Below are positions 1 through 7,822 of a stretch of DNA of 47,577 nt, one piece after another. The position numbers and the translations under genes were made by a program. Source of the stretch: Anaeromassilibacillus sp. An200 (GTDB lineage: Bacteria > Bacillota > Clostridia > Oscillospirales > Acutalibacteraceae); assembly GCF_002160025.1 (NCBI RefSeq), contig NZ_NFJU01000026.1, positions 1-47,577 of the forward strand. The letters run 5' to 3'. How positions within the stretch are numbered: position 1 is the first letter of the stretch; the number at the start of each line of letters is the position of its first letter. Under the pieces are notes generated by a model that worked only from the letters and a program-made list of their open reading frames with translations, was not told where the DNA came from and ran no database searches.

Positions 1-3
1 GCC

Positions 4-34
4 AGCAGGGGTCTGACAAGACCTCTGCTTTGCT
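4..34 (+). terminator. possible terminator hairpin of an upstream gene
   Basis: Bases 4-13 pair with 20-29 (ten pairs, one G-T) around a six-base loop. A T-run follows only after about 11 bases, so this is a weak terminator and could be another kind of 3' structure belonging to a gene left of the window. Confidence 0.3.
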
Positions 35-218
35 ATACCCTTTTTGAACCATCTCCCTTTCACCACAGCTATTCATTTTGTGGTTGACTTTTAATAGTTA
101 ATCTTTCACCTAGAATACCAACGAAACACCCAAAATGTTATACTGTTTTAAAAAATTTTAAGTGTGCCGCCAGGATTGATTAAGAAAAAGGCAGTGAACA
201 AATTCCTTTCTTTCCCTG

Positions 219-247
219 TTGACTTTTGAATCGAACATGTGTATTCT
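219..247 (+). promoter_or_regulatory. probable sigma-A promoter of the radical SAM gene
   Basis: TTGACT at 219-224, a 17-base spacer and TATTCT at 242-247. The ATG follows at 284. The first LexA-like box covers the spacer and -10, and the second lies just downstream. Confidence 0.55.
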
Positions 248-266
248 ATTGTTAGAACAAACGTTT
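233..266 (+). promoter_or_regulatory. two LexA (DinR)-like operator boxes
   Basis: Bases 255-266 read GAACAAACGTTT, an exact match to the inner Bacillus-type SOS box GAACRNRYGTTY. Bases 233-244 read GAACATGTGTAT, one mismatch from the same pattern, and are preceded by the favoured C. The boxes are 22 bases apart, about two helical turns on the same face, and flank the -10 element. Repression by LexA and SOS induction of the downstream genes is inference. Confidence 0.6.
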
Positions 267-283
267 AGAAAGAAGGCTTTCAC

Positions 284-1600
284 ATGACCGTTCTGGAGAA
301 GCTTACCATCCTTTCCGATGCGGCCAAATATGACGCGGCCTGTACCTCCAGCGGATCCAGCCGGACCGCCGCGCCCGGCTCCCTGGGAAACGCGACGGCC
401 TGCGGAATCTGCCACAGTTTTTCCGCGGACGGGCGCTGCATTTCCCTTCTCAAGGTCCTGCTCTCGAACAGCTGCGTCTACAACTGCCAATACTGCGTCA
501 ACCGCGTCACACGGGATACCCCGCGCGCTACCTTCACCCCGGAGGAATTGGCGGAGCTGACCATCGGATTTTACCGGCGCAACTATATTGAAGGCTTGTT
601 TTTGAGCAGCGGTATCCTGCGCAATCCCGACTACACCTGCGAGCAGATGATCCGCACGCTGGAGCTTCTGCGAAACCGCTACCGGTTTGGAGGATACATC
701 CACGCCAAAGCGATCCCAGGCGCGGACCCAAGACTCATCGAGAGACTGGGAATGCTGGCCGATCGCATGAGCGTCAACATTGAGCTTCCCTCACAAGAGG
801 GGCTGCGCCTTCTGGCCCCGGACAAAAGCAAGGTTTCCATTCTGCGCCCGATGGGCTATATTTCCGGCCGTATTGAGGAAAACCGGCACGATCTCGCTGT
901 TTACCGTCATACGCCGCGCTTTGCTCCCGCCGGGCAAAGCACACAGATGATCATCGGTGCAACACCCGACAGCGACAAACAAATCATTTCCCTTGCGGAA
1001 GGGCTTTACAAAAAGTACGGTCTCAAGCGCGTGTTTTACTCCGCCTATATGCCCGTCACGGAAAACGCGCTTCTGCCTCCTCCGGGCACGAAACCGCCGC
1101 TTCTGCGGGAGCACCGGCTGTATCAGGCGGACTGGCTGCTGCGCTTTTACGGATTTCAGGCAAACGAATTGCTCGATGACGCGCACCCGGATCTCAACCC
1201 TCTTGTGGATCCCAAATGCGGCTGGGCGCTGCGGCACATGGAATTTTTCCCGATCGAAGTAAACCGGGCGCCGTATGAAATGCTGCTGCGCGTACCGGGA
1301 ATCGGTGTACGCAGTGCAAAACGAATTCTGATTGCACGTCGCGCCGGAAAGCTTGATTTTGCCGCGCTCAAAAAACTTGGCGTTGTACTCAAGCGCGCCC
1401 AATACTTTCTGACCTGCTCAGGTAAGATGATCCCCGGCCTGCGGGTGACGCCGGAAAGTGCCATGCGTGCATTGGCCGAACCGGAAGGGCTCGCTCTGAT
1501 GCGCGATTCTTCCGAGCAGCTATCGTTTTTCTCTGCCGCTCCGGCACTGTCTCATGGAAAGGAGAACTCTCATGAACCCCCGCCTTCCCTCCTCGCCTAA
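284..1600 (+). CDS. putative DNA modification/repair radical SAM protein
   Basis: A 438-residue radical SAM protein. C64, C68 and C71 form the CxxxCxxC that binds the 4Fe-4S cluster, and further cysteines (C20, C40, C43, C52) precede it. Near residue 342 a helix-hairpin-helix element (VPGIGVRSAKRI) points to DNA binding. I recognise it as the family called putative DNA modification/repair radical SAM protein, whose reaction is not established. The start has a weak GAAGG site. The next gene, its usual partner, overlaps its 3' end. Two LexA-like boxes upstream suggest damage induction. It is distantly like spore photoproduct lyase, but the C-terminal HhH and the partner gene argue for the separate family. 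Confidence 0.88.
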   Translation: MTVLEKLTILSDAAKYDAACTSSGSSRTAAPGSLGNATACGICHSFSADGRCISLLKVLLSNSCVYNCQYCVNRVTRDTPRATFTPEELAELTIGFYRRNYIEGLFLSSGILRNPDYTCEQMIRTLELLRNRYRFGGYIHAKAIPGADPRLIERLGMLADRMSVNIELPSQEGLRLLAPDKSKVSILRPMGYISGRIEENRHDLAVYRHTPRFAPAGQSTQMIIGATPDSDKQIISLAEGLYKKYGLKRVFYSAYMPVTENALLPPPGTKPPLLREHRLYQADWLLRFYGFQANELLDDAHPDLNPLVDPKCGWALRHMEFFPIEVNRAPYEMLLRVPGIGVRSAKRILIARRAGKLDFAALKKLGVVLKRAQYFLTCSGKMIPGLRVTPESAMRALAEPEGLALMRDSSEQLSFFSAAPALSHGKENSHEPPPSLLA

Positions 1601-2393
1601 AGCTTACCGCTACGATGGAAGCTTCGACGGCTTTCTCTGCTGTGTTTTCGAAAGCTTTCTGAAAAAGGAAACGCCTGCCGCTATTCTGCCGGAGGACGGC
1701 CCTTTCAGTCTGTATCCGGAAAAGCAGATCGAAACAGACACGGCAAAGGCGGCCCGTGTCTGGCGCTCCCTGCCGCTGCGAATCTCCCCCGCCGCCGCCG
1801 ATCTGGCTCGCTCCACTTTTCTCACCTGCATGCCGGAAAAGGAACTTCCTCTCCTCCGCGTTTTACAGGAAGGATTTCGCATCGGAGGTTCCGTGATGAA
1901 TTTTCTTGCGGACGACGATCTGTCCGCTCTGCGCAAAGCCGTCAGTTTTCTGCATAACGAATCCCATTTGCTTTCCGGTTTCGTACGTTTTTCAGAATAT
2001 GGCTCCGTTCTGGTATCAATCATCACGCCAAAAAACCATGTTCTGCCGCTTCTGGCTCAGTATTTCTGTTCCCGCATGCCGGGGGAGCAGTTTCTGATCT
2101 TTGATAAAACGCACCGCGAAGCTCTGATCCATCGCCCGGGAGATCTCCGTTTTTGTCCGATGGATGAGCTGACATTGCCGCCGCCAGATCGCACGGAAGC
2201 CGAATACCGGGCCCTTTGGAAACGTTTTTATGATACCATTGCGATTGAAGGACGCATTAATCCACGCTGCCGGATGTCGCATATGCCAAAACGCTATTGG
2301 GGAAACATGACGGAATTTCAGGAAACCGAAATACCTCCGGAACAGATTACCGGGGCGGTTTCTTCGGATGTTCTGCCGGTTCTCCATGCTTGA
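1572..2393 (+). CDS. DUF4130-type probable DNA metabolism protein
   Basis: A 273-residue protein of the family regularly encoded next to the preceding radical SAM protein and, in many proteobacteria, fused to a uracil-DNA-glycosylase-like domain. No such fusion is present: the protein ends after the DUF4130-type region. Typical features are an N-terminal YDGSFDGFLCCVFES and a C-terminal segment rich in conserved aromatic and basic residues (IEGRINPRCRMSHMPKRYWGNM). ATG 1572 is preferred over 1554 because AAAGGAGAA lies seven bases before it. It overlaps the upstream gene by 29 bases, so translation is probably coupled. Its biochemical role is unknown; joint action on damaged DNA is inferred from family context. 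Confidence 0.83.
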   Translation: MNPRLPSSPKAYRYDGSFDGFLCCVFESFLKKETPAAILPEDGPFSLYPEKQIETDTAKAARVWRSLPLRISPAAADLARSTFLTCMPEKELPLLRVLQEGFRIGGSVMNFLADDDLSALRKAVSFLHNESHLLSGFVRFSEYGSVLVSIITPKNHVLPLLAQYFCSRMPGEQFLIFDKTHREALIHRPGDLRFCPMDELTLPPPDRTEAEYRALWKRFYDTIAIEGRINPRCRMSHMPKRYWGNMTEFQETEIPPEQITGAVSSDVLPVLHA

Positions 2394-2453
2394 CAAAGCG
2401 GACCTTGCATCGTATGATGAAAAGCAAAGTTCCCGAAAGGAGCCAATGACACA

Positions 2454-3155
2454 ATGGAACGGAACATTCCCGATTTTCCCCCGCAAAGCTGCCTGTTTCC
2501 CGGTGTGATTTTTGATCTTGACGGAACCCTTCTGGATTCCATGGACGTGTGGAGCCGCGTTGACAAGGAATTTCTGGCGGATTACGGCATTGCCGTTCCT
2601 CCCGATTATATGGAAGCCTGCGGCGCCATGAGTTTTCGGGAAACGGCGGAATATACGATCGCACGTTTCTCTCTGCCTGCCAAACCAGAGGATCTGATGG
2701 AACGATGGCTCGAAATGGCGCGGGAAGAATACGCGCTGCATGTCTCTCTCAAGCCCGGCGCGGCGGAGCTGCTGCAAAAGCTGCACCGCTGCGGAGTTCG
2801 TCTGGCTGTGGCAACTGCCTCGCGGCGCGAACATTTTCTTCCCTGCCTGGAACGTCACGGCATCCTCTCTCTGTTTGACGAGCTGGTAACAACGGACGAT
2901 GCGGGCTGCGGCAAGAACTCACCGGATATCTTTCATCTCACAGCGGAGCGGCTTGGTCTCCCCACCAAAGACTGCGCGGTGTTTGAGGATACCCTGCCCG
3001 CCGCCAAGAGTGCATCTGCCGCAGGCTGCATCCCCTTCGGTGTATGGGAAAAGCACTCAGAAAAGGCAAAACCGGACATGCAGCGTGTCTGCCGGGGTTA
3101 TTTTTCCTCGCTGCTGGACGCCTGCTCCTCCCTACTTCTCTGGAAACAGGGATAA
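2454..3155 (+). CDS. HAD-superfamily hydrolase, beta-phosphoglucomutase-like
   Basis: A 233-residue HAD phosphatase. The nucleophile motif DLDGTLLDS is near residue 22, a helical cap follows, motif II is in VATASRREHF, and the late motif VFEDTLPAAKSA supplies the metal-binding acidic residue. Such proteins dephosphorylate small sugar or nucleotide phosphates, and the sequence does not tell which. An AAAGGAG site lies about 11 bases before the ATG. It is 60 bases after the DUF4130 gene on the same strand and is followed by a strong terminator, so it probably closes the SOS-type transcript. A damage-linked house-cleaning role is only a guess. Confidence 0.85.
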   Translation: MERNIPDFPPQSCLFPGVIFDLDGTLLDSMDVWSRVDKEFLADYGIAVPPDYMEACGAMSFRETAEYTIARFSLPAKPEDLMERWLEMAREEYALHVSLKPGAAELLQKLHRCGVRLAVATASRREHFLPCLERHGILSLFDELVTTDDAGCGKNSPDIFHLTAERLGLPTKDCAVFEDTLPAAKSASAAGCIPFGVWEKHSEKAKPDMQRVCRGYFSSLLDACSSLLLWKQG

Positions 3156-3201
3156 AAAAGACGCTGTCCATGGTTTCTGTGAACCGGACAGCGTCTTTTT
3201 T
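3154..3201. terminator. bidirectional Rho-independent terminator
   Basis: GACGCTGTCC (3160-3169) pairs perfectly with 3186-3195. An A-run lies on the left and a T-run on the right, so it can end both the HAD gene (+) and ispA (-). Confidence 0.9.
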
Positions 3202-3216
3202 ATGGTATTAAAGTAT

Positions 3217-4110
3217 TCAATGTGTGCGGGAACAAAGCTGGATCGCCAGCTCCCGCAGGCTCTCCGCCTCTTCTCCAAAGGGAGCAAGCGTGTCCACGGC
3301 TTTTTTCGTCAGCCGTTCCGCTTCCTGACCCGCTTCCGCAAGTCCCAGTTGAGCGACATAGGTGGCTTTATCCCGTTCCGCATCACTGCGGATCGGTTTT
3401 CCCAGCGTCTCCTGCGTCCCGGTGACATCCAAGACATCATCAACAATCTGGAAGGCAAGGCCAAGCGCTCCCGCATACTCGTCAGCAGCACGCAGAAGCT
3501 CCTCTCCGCCGCCGCCGAGGATGCATCCCATACGGGCCGCCGCGCGGATCAGCGCCCCTGTTTTGCATTCATCCATCTTCCGCAGAACATCAAGAGAAAT
3601 TCCCCGTCCCTCGCTGCTGAGATCAATCTGCTGGCCGCCGACCATTCCATGAGCTCCCGCGGCGCGGGCCAGCTCCCACGAAGCCCGCAGCGCGCGCCCT
3701 TCGCCCACGACAGCCGCGGAATCCGGGCTGCACGCCGTCTCAAACGCCAATGTCAACAGTGCGTCACCGGCCAGAACGGCGGTTGCCTCTCCGTATACCT
3801 TATGGCAGGAAGCGCGTCCACGGCGCATATCATCGTCGTCCATGCAGGGGAGATCGTCGTGAATGAGGGAATAAGTGTGGATCATTTCAAGTGCACAGGC
3901 CCATGGCAGAGCATGCTCCGGCGTCCCTCCGCACAAACGGCAGAATTCCATCAAAAGAAGCGGGCGAATCCGCTTTCCTCCCGCCTGCAGGCTGTAGCGC
4001 ATAGCATCAATCAGCTCGGCGTAAAGCTCTCCCGTCATAGGAGGAAGAATACGATCCAGTGCAAGCTCCAGCTTCTGCCTGTAATCCTCCTGCCATTGTG
4101 CCCCACTCAT
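3217..4110 (-). CDS. ispA: polyprenyl (geranyl/farnesyl) diphosphate synthase
   Basis: A 297-residue trans-prenyltransferase that condenses isopentenyl diphosphate with allylic diphosphates, feeding undecaprenyl-phosphate and quinone synthesis. The first aspartate-rich motif is D85-D86 through D91-D94 (DDLPCMDDDD), and the second is D224-D225-x-x-D228. GGKRIRP near residue 44 is the substrate-binding signature. The start follows GGAGGAGG, and its ATG overlaps the xseB stop as ATGA, showing tight coupling. The xseA-xseB-ispA order is common in Bacillota. No dxs follows here; a terminator does. Confidence 0.95.
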   Translation of the reverse strand: MSGAQWQEDYRQKLELALDRILPPMTGELYAELIDAMRYSLQAGGKRIRPLLLMEFCRLCGGTPEHALPWACALEMIHTYSLIHDDLPCMDDDDMRRGRASCHKVYGEATAVLAGDALLTLAFETACSPDSAAVVGEGRALRASWELARAAGAHGMVGGQQIDLSSEGRGISLDVLRKMDECKTGALIRAAARMGCILGGGGEELLRAADEYAGALGLAFQIVDDVLDVTGTQETLGKPIRSDAERDKATYVAQLGLAEAGQEAERLTKKAVDTLAPFGEEAESLRELAIQLCSRTH

Positions 4111-4313
4111 ATTTCATCCTCCTCCGGCTCGGATAAATTGCGGATTTTCTGCTCCGCGTTTTTCAGCGTTTCATAGCAGCGGCCCGCCAAAGCAGTCCCT
4201 TCCTCAAACAGCTTGATGGAATCCTCCAGCGAATCCTTCCCGGCTTCCAGGCGGGCAACAATCTCCGCAAGCCGATCCATCGAAGCTTCAAACGTCATCT
4301 TTTTTGCAGCCAT
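4107..4313 (-). CDS. xseB: exodeoxyribonuclease VII small subunit
   Basis: A 68-residue small subunit of exonuclease VII, which with XseA degrades single-stranded DNA to oligonucleotides. The sequence has the family pattern MTFEASMDRLAEIVARLEAG, then a helical segment ending in a KNAEQKI-type motif. The start at 4313 has AAGGAG upstream and gives the usual family length; a longer reading frame reaching 4469 has no support. It overlaps xseA by 26 bases and ispA by 4. Confidence 0.95.
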   Translation of the reverse strand: MAAKKMTFEASMDRLAEIVARLEAGKDSLEDSIKLFEEGTALAGRCYETLKNAEQKIRNLSEPEEDEI

Positions 4314-5556
4314 GTGCACACTCTCCTTCCTCATCCAGTGCAACGGACTCCGCGCGGCAAATCGCCTTGCCATCCGTAAAACGGAGGGTAAAAATCTCCC
4401 CGGAGCATAAACCAGCGGCCGAGGAAATCCGTGTCGTATCTCCTTCCCGCTCTTTTTCCGCCAGCGCATAGCCGCGCGCCAGAACGGAAAGAGGACTCAG
4501 AGCGTGCAGCTTTCCGGTCAGCTCCGCCGCACGGCTCTCCTTCCTGTCCAGCAAGGTTTTCTGTGCGCGATGCATCCGCTCCCGCAAAAGCTCCAGCTCG
4601 GCGGCACGATTCTGCGTCATGGAAAGTGGCTCCCGCAATGTGCGGCTGGCGGTAAGCAAATCCAGCCGCTGCTGAAGCGCCGCCGTCCGCGACTGCATCA
4701 GCGACGCCATACGCCCCCGCTGCGCCTGCAAAGCAGCCATCCATTCGGCGCGGTCCGGCACGGCAAGCTCTGCCGCCGCGGATGGAGTGGGAGCTCGCAG
4801 ATCGGCTGCGAAATCGCAGATGGTAACGTCTGTCTCATGACCTACGGCGGAAACCACAGGAATCCGGGACGCGGCGACAGCTCTGGCAATGCTTTCCTCA
4901 TTGAACGCCCAAAGATCCTCCAGAGAACCTCCGCCGCGGCCAATCAGAATCACATCGGCGGCCTCCTGCTCGTTCATGCGGCGCAGCGCCTCCACAAGCT
5001 GCGGAGCTGCCGCTTCTCCCTGCACCTGCACCGGGCAGAATACCACCTGTGCAACTGGCCAGCGCCGGGCCAGGATGGTCAGCATATCATGCACAGCCGC
5101 CCCGGTGGGAGAGGTGATGATTCCCACCCTCTCCGGGAACGGCGGCAGTGGACGTTTTCGCTCAGACGCGAACAGCCCCTCCTTTCTCAGCTTTTCTTTG
5201 AGCTGCTCGAAGGCCAGGCTCAGCGCGCCAAGACCGTCGGGCTGGAGCTCGTCCACATACAGCTGGTACTGGCCGGAAGCTTCGTACAGGCTGATTCTGC
5301 CGCGTGCCAAAACACGCATCCCATCCTTTGGGACAAAACGCAGCCGTGAAGCGTTCCGGGCAAACATGACAGCACGCAGAACAGCCCGTTCATCCTTCAG
5401 GGAAAAGTACAAGTGGCCGGATTTATAATGGTTTGTGAAATTGGAAATTTCACCCGAAACCAGCACACCGTTCAGGCGCGGATCCTCCTCCAGCCTTGCT
5501 TTGAGATAAACGGTCAGCTGGGTGACAGTCAAAGGGGTGCGAATCTCTGTCAGCAC
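4288..5556 (-). CDS. xseA: exodeoxyribonuclease VII large subunit
   Basis: A 422-residue catalytic subunit of exonuclease VII. An N-terminal OB-fold domain (about residues 5-100, with GEISNFTNHYKSGHLYFSLKD) binds single-stranded DNA. The central catalytic domain includes GIITSPTGAAVHDML and DVILIGRGGGSLEDLW, followed by VGHETDVTICDFAADLRAPTPSAAAE. The C-terminal part is a long helical region. The start is GTG at 5556, overlapping the stop of the upstream Kae1-like gene by seven bases. The tail after residue 400 is encoded in the overlap with xseB. Confidence 0.95.
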   Translation of the reverse strand: MLTEIRTPLTVTQLTVYLKARLEEDPRLNGVLVSGEISNFTNHYKSGHLYFSLKDERAVLRAVMFARNASRLRFVPKDGMRVLARGRISLYEASGQYQLYVDELQPDGLGALSLAFEQLKEKLRKEGLFASERKRPLPPFPERVGIITSPTGAAVHDMLTILARRWPVAQVVFCPVQVQGEAAAPQLVEALRRMNEQEAADVILIGRGGGSLEDLWAFNEESIARAVAASRIPVVSAVGHETDVTICDFAADLRAPTPSAAAELAVPDRAEWMAALQAQRGRMASLMQSRTAALQQRLDLLTASRTLREPLSMTQNRAAELELLRERMHRAQKTLLDRKESRAAELTGKLHALSPLSVLARGYALAEKEREGDTTRISSAAGLCSGEIFTLRFTDGKAICRAESVALDEEGECAHGCKKDDV

Positions 5557-6491
5557 ATTGGCTCCCCTCCCTCGCTCAAAGCGGCCAGAACGGCCACACC
5601 GGCGGCATTATCAGCCGAAAACGCGGGATCGGCAAAAAATGCGCCGTACCGCTCTGATAAACGACTTTTCAGAATAGAATTGCTCATAACACCGCCTGCA
5701 AACAGCACCGGGAGATCCCCATACTGTTCCAGCAGGGCAGCCGTCATCGCGTCGAGCGCCGCCCACACGGAAAGCAGGCAGTACAGCGCGACATCCTCCT
5801 TAGCGGTTCCCTTCTTTACCAAGGCTTCACACTGATTCTGGATGCCGGAAAGCGAACAGTCCGCTCCCTTCATGGATGGATGAATCCGGAAAGAAGCATC
5901 CGATGCGAGCGCCAAGCGCTCCAGCGCGGGACCGGCCGGAAACGGCAGACCCAAAAGCCCGCCCACACGGTCAATCGCCTGTCCCGCTTTCAGATCGAGC
6001 GAGGAAGCCACCAAACGGACGGAAAACTTTCGCCCTTCCTCCGGATGGACCAGCACGGCTTCCGTGGTGCCGCCGGATACATGGAAAGCTAAAAATTTCT
6101 TCTCCAAAAGGGAAAGCCTGCCTGCCGAGTACAGCGCTGCTGCGATGTGTCCGTCCTGATGGGAAAACTCATGGCAGGGCACACCAAGAGCGGCAGCCAG
6201 CCCCCGGGCCGCTCCATGCCCCACAGTAAAGCACGGCATGTAAGAACCCTCCTGCGTCCGCGGCCTTGTGGACACACCGATTGCATCCACTGTTCCCGAA
6301 CTTTCGCGGAACAGCTCCTCCAACAGTGCGGGAAGCTGTTGTGTATGATGGAATACCGCATCGCTCTGCCGCAAGCCCATCTGCCCTTCTTTTACAGGGA
6401 GCAGCTGTTTTTTCTGTACGATGCTGCCATCCTCCCACAGCGCACAGGAGGTGGTATAGTTGCTGGTATCCAGGCCAAGGATCCTACGCAT
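5550..6491 (-). CDS. Kae1/TsaD-like domain protein, distinct from canonical TsaD
   Basis: A 313-residue protein of the Kae1/TsaD/ASKHA fold. It keeps the metal-binding histidines H111 and H115 (HQDGH) and the late SADNAAG aspartate motif, while the phosphate loop reads VSGGTTE instead of the usual SGGHTQ-type sequence. True TsaD makes the t6A modification of tRNA. This paralogue sits inside the nusB-xseA operon, which is not where tsaD itself is normally found. The start at 6491 overlaps nusB by eight bases and removes an unrelated low-quality N-terminal extension. Its substrate is unknown. It may be the sole TsaD only if none exists elsewhere, which cannot be seen here. Confidence 0.8.
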   Translation of the reverse strand: MRRILGLDTSNYTTSCALWEDGSIVQKKQLLPVKEGQMGLRQSDAVFHHTQQLPALLEELFRESSGTVDAIGVSTRPRTQEGSYMPCFTVGHGAARGLAAALGVPCHEFSHQDGHIAAALYSAGRLSLLEKKFLAFHVSGGTTEAVLVHPEEGRKFSVRLVASSLDLKAGQAIDRVGGLLGLPFPAGPALERLALASDASFRIHPSMKGADCSLSGIQNQCEALVKKGTAKEDVALYCLLSVWAALDAMTAALLEQYGDLPVLFAGGVMSNSILKSRLSERYGAFFADPAFSADNAAGVAVLAALSEGGEPMC

Positions 6492-6927
6492 GTTCCGTGC
6501 CTGCTTCCTTCTCGTCTTTTTTCGGCTTCTTCTCTCCGCATTCCTTGGCCACCGTGCCAAGAACGCCGTTGACAAAGGGGGCATCCTCCTCGCCGCCGTA
6601 CCGTTTGGCCAGCTCGATAGCCTCGTTGATGGTAACGCCCACCGGAATTTCCTTCTCAAAGAGCAGCTCGTAAATCGCAAGACGGAGAATGGCCAGAGAG
6701 ACCTTGGAAAGGCGCTCCAGCTTCCAGCCGCGGCTGTTCCCGCCGATCTTTTCATCGATCACCGGCAGGTTTTCCTCCGTACCAAGCGCGAGCCGTGAGG
6801 CGAACTCGTCGACCGGCTTTCCCATCACAGCCTCCGCCGTGTCGATAATCTGCTCCATGCCGTCGTGGCTGAAGCTTTGTTCAAACACCAGGACAAAGGC
6901 CTGCTGTCTGGCTTCCCTTCGTTTCAT
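6484..6927 (-). CDS. nusB: transcription antitermination factor NusB
   Basis: A 147-residue all-helical NusB, which binds boxA RNA with NusE (S10) in antitermination of rRNA operons. Family signatures are MKRREARQQAFVLVFEQSF at the N-terminus, LERLSKVSLAILRLAIYELLF, and VTINEAIELAKRYGGEEDAPFVNGVLG. The start at 6927 has GGAGG nine bases upstream. A Lys/Glu-rich tail (EKKPKKDEKEAG) extends past the fold. It overlaps the Kae1-like gene and leads the cluster down to ispA. Its own leader carries a terminator-like hairpin. Confidence 0.95.
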   Translation of the reverse strand: MKRREARQQAFVLVFEQSFSHDGMEQIIDTAEAVMGKPVDEFASRLALGTEENLPVIDEKIGGNSRGWKLERLSKVSLAILRLAIYELLFEKEIPVGVTINEAIELAKRYGGEEDAPFVNGVLGTVAKECGEKKPKKDEKEAGTEHA

Positions 6928-7043
6928 GCATATTCCTCCGTCTCCCGCTGGGAACGAGATGGTTTCCCTGTCCCGTCTCCCTGCGTTTATTCTTTCTTCC
7001 TCAGCCGGACAATATGAATCTTTTTCCAAAAATTCCGCACAAC

Positions 7044-7071
7044 AAAAAGCCCTCCGTTTGTGGAGGGCTTT
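7044..7071 (-). terminator. Rho-independent terminator between spoIIIAH and nusB
   Basis: AGCCCTCC and GGAGGGCT (7048-7055 / 7062-7069) form a perfect stem. The A-run at 7044-7048 becomes the U-tract on the minus strand. It would end the spoIIIA transcript, but it also lies downstream of the likely nusB promoter and so inside the nusB leader. Confidence 0.75.
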
Positions 7072-7127
7072 GGCGCATGCAAAAACACATACGGGCAGAA
7101 CTAGATTGTCAAGCTTCCACGTCCGTT

Positions 7128-7156
7128 ATTATACCATGACTTCCCCCCTCCTGCAA
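7128..7156 (-). promoter_or_regulatory. probable nusB promoter with extended -10
   Basis: On the minus strand TTGCAG (7151-7156), a 17-base spacer and TGGTATAAT ending at 7128. The extended -10 (TG-n-TATAAT) is a strong match. The start site would be near 7121, giving a leader of about 190 nt. Confidence 0.6.
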
Positions 7157-7205
7157 TGTGGATTCGACACAATCTTTCCCGCGATTTTCTGCCGATTATC
7201 AAGGA

Positions 7206-7796
7206 TCAGCTGCACTCAATGATCTTGATTTTATCATAACTGACACCGGACTGCCCCGTTACGATATCCTTAATCATGATGGCGTTGTTCTGATTGGATT
7301 CCTGTGTTTGTACCACCACGGTACACTCTCCGTTCTGGAGGAAGGCAACGCAGTCCGCAAATCCCTTTGCCTTGACCAGATTTTCAATGTTATTTTCCTG
7401 GAGAACATTCTGCGCAATGACAGCGGCCTGCGAGACAGCTTCTTTTTTTGCCTCCTCGCTTGCTTTGGCGTCCTGAAGCACGTCCTCCAGCAGCTCCACT
7501 GCCTCATCGCGCGACTGCTGGCGTGACAGCCGTGTTTCAGAGAAATATTCCTCCGCCGTTTTCGTCTGCTCCCCGCTTTCCGACGAAGCGCCGGAAACAG
7601 CCGTTCCGTTCTCCTCCGGCGAAGAGCTCATAGCGGACGCATTGACAAGCTGTGCCTCTCCCACCGCTTTTTCCGACACGTCCGTGCCTGCGGCCACAAG
7701 CTGGTTTTCCCCCGTAAACTGCCAATTCAGATAGACGGCCGCGCCGAGAGCTACCACAAGCGCCGCCAACACCAACTGCCTTTTTCCAAATGCCAT
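7206..7796 (-). CDS. spoIIIAH: stage III sporulation protein AH (SpoIIIAH)
   Basis: A 196-residue mother-cell membrane protein. A single N-terminal membrane segment (about residues 7-27) precedes a low-complexity Ser/Glu/Gly-rich linker and a C-terminal YscJ/FliF-like ring-building domain (about 90-196). In Bacillus SpoIIIAH binds forespore SpoIIQ across the intermembrane space, forming part of the feeding-tube channel. AGGAGG precedes the start at 7796. It is the last gene of the complete AA-AH operon, 26 bases after spoIIIAG. Only the linker is poorly conserved in the family. Confidence 0.9.
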   Translation of the reverse strand: MAFGKRQLVLAALVVALGAAVYLNWQFTGENQLVAAGTDVSEKAVGEAQLVNASAMSSSPEENGTAVSGASSESGEQTKTAEEYFSETRLSRQQSRDEAVELLEDVLQDAKASEEAKKEAVSQAAVIAQNVLQENNIENLVKAKGFADCVAFLQNGECTVVVQTQESNQNNAIMIKDIVTGQSGVSYDKIKIIECS

Positions 7797-7822
7797 TGCT
7801 TCATCCTCCTGTTTTCTCTTTG

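Noticed and set aside
2899-4176. 425-residue plus-strand frame over the HAD and ispA genes
   Set aside because: It crosses a strong terminator and is out of frame or antisense to two clear genes.
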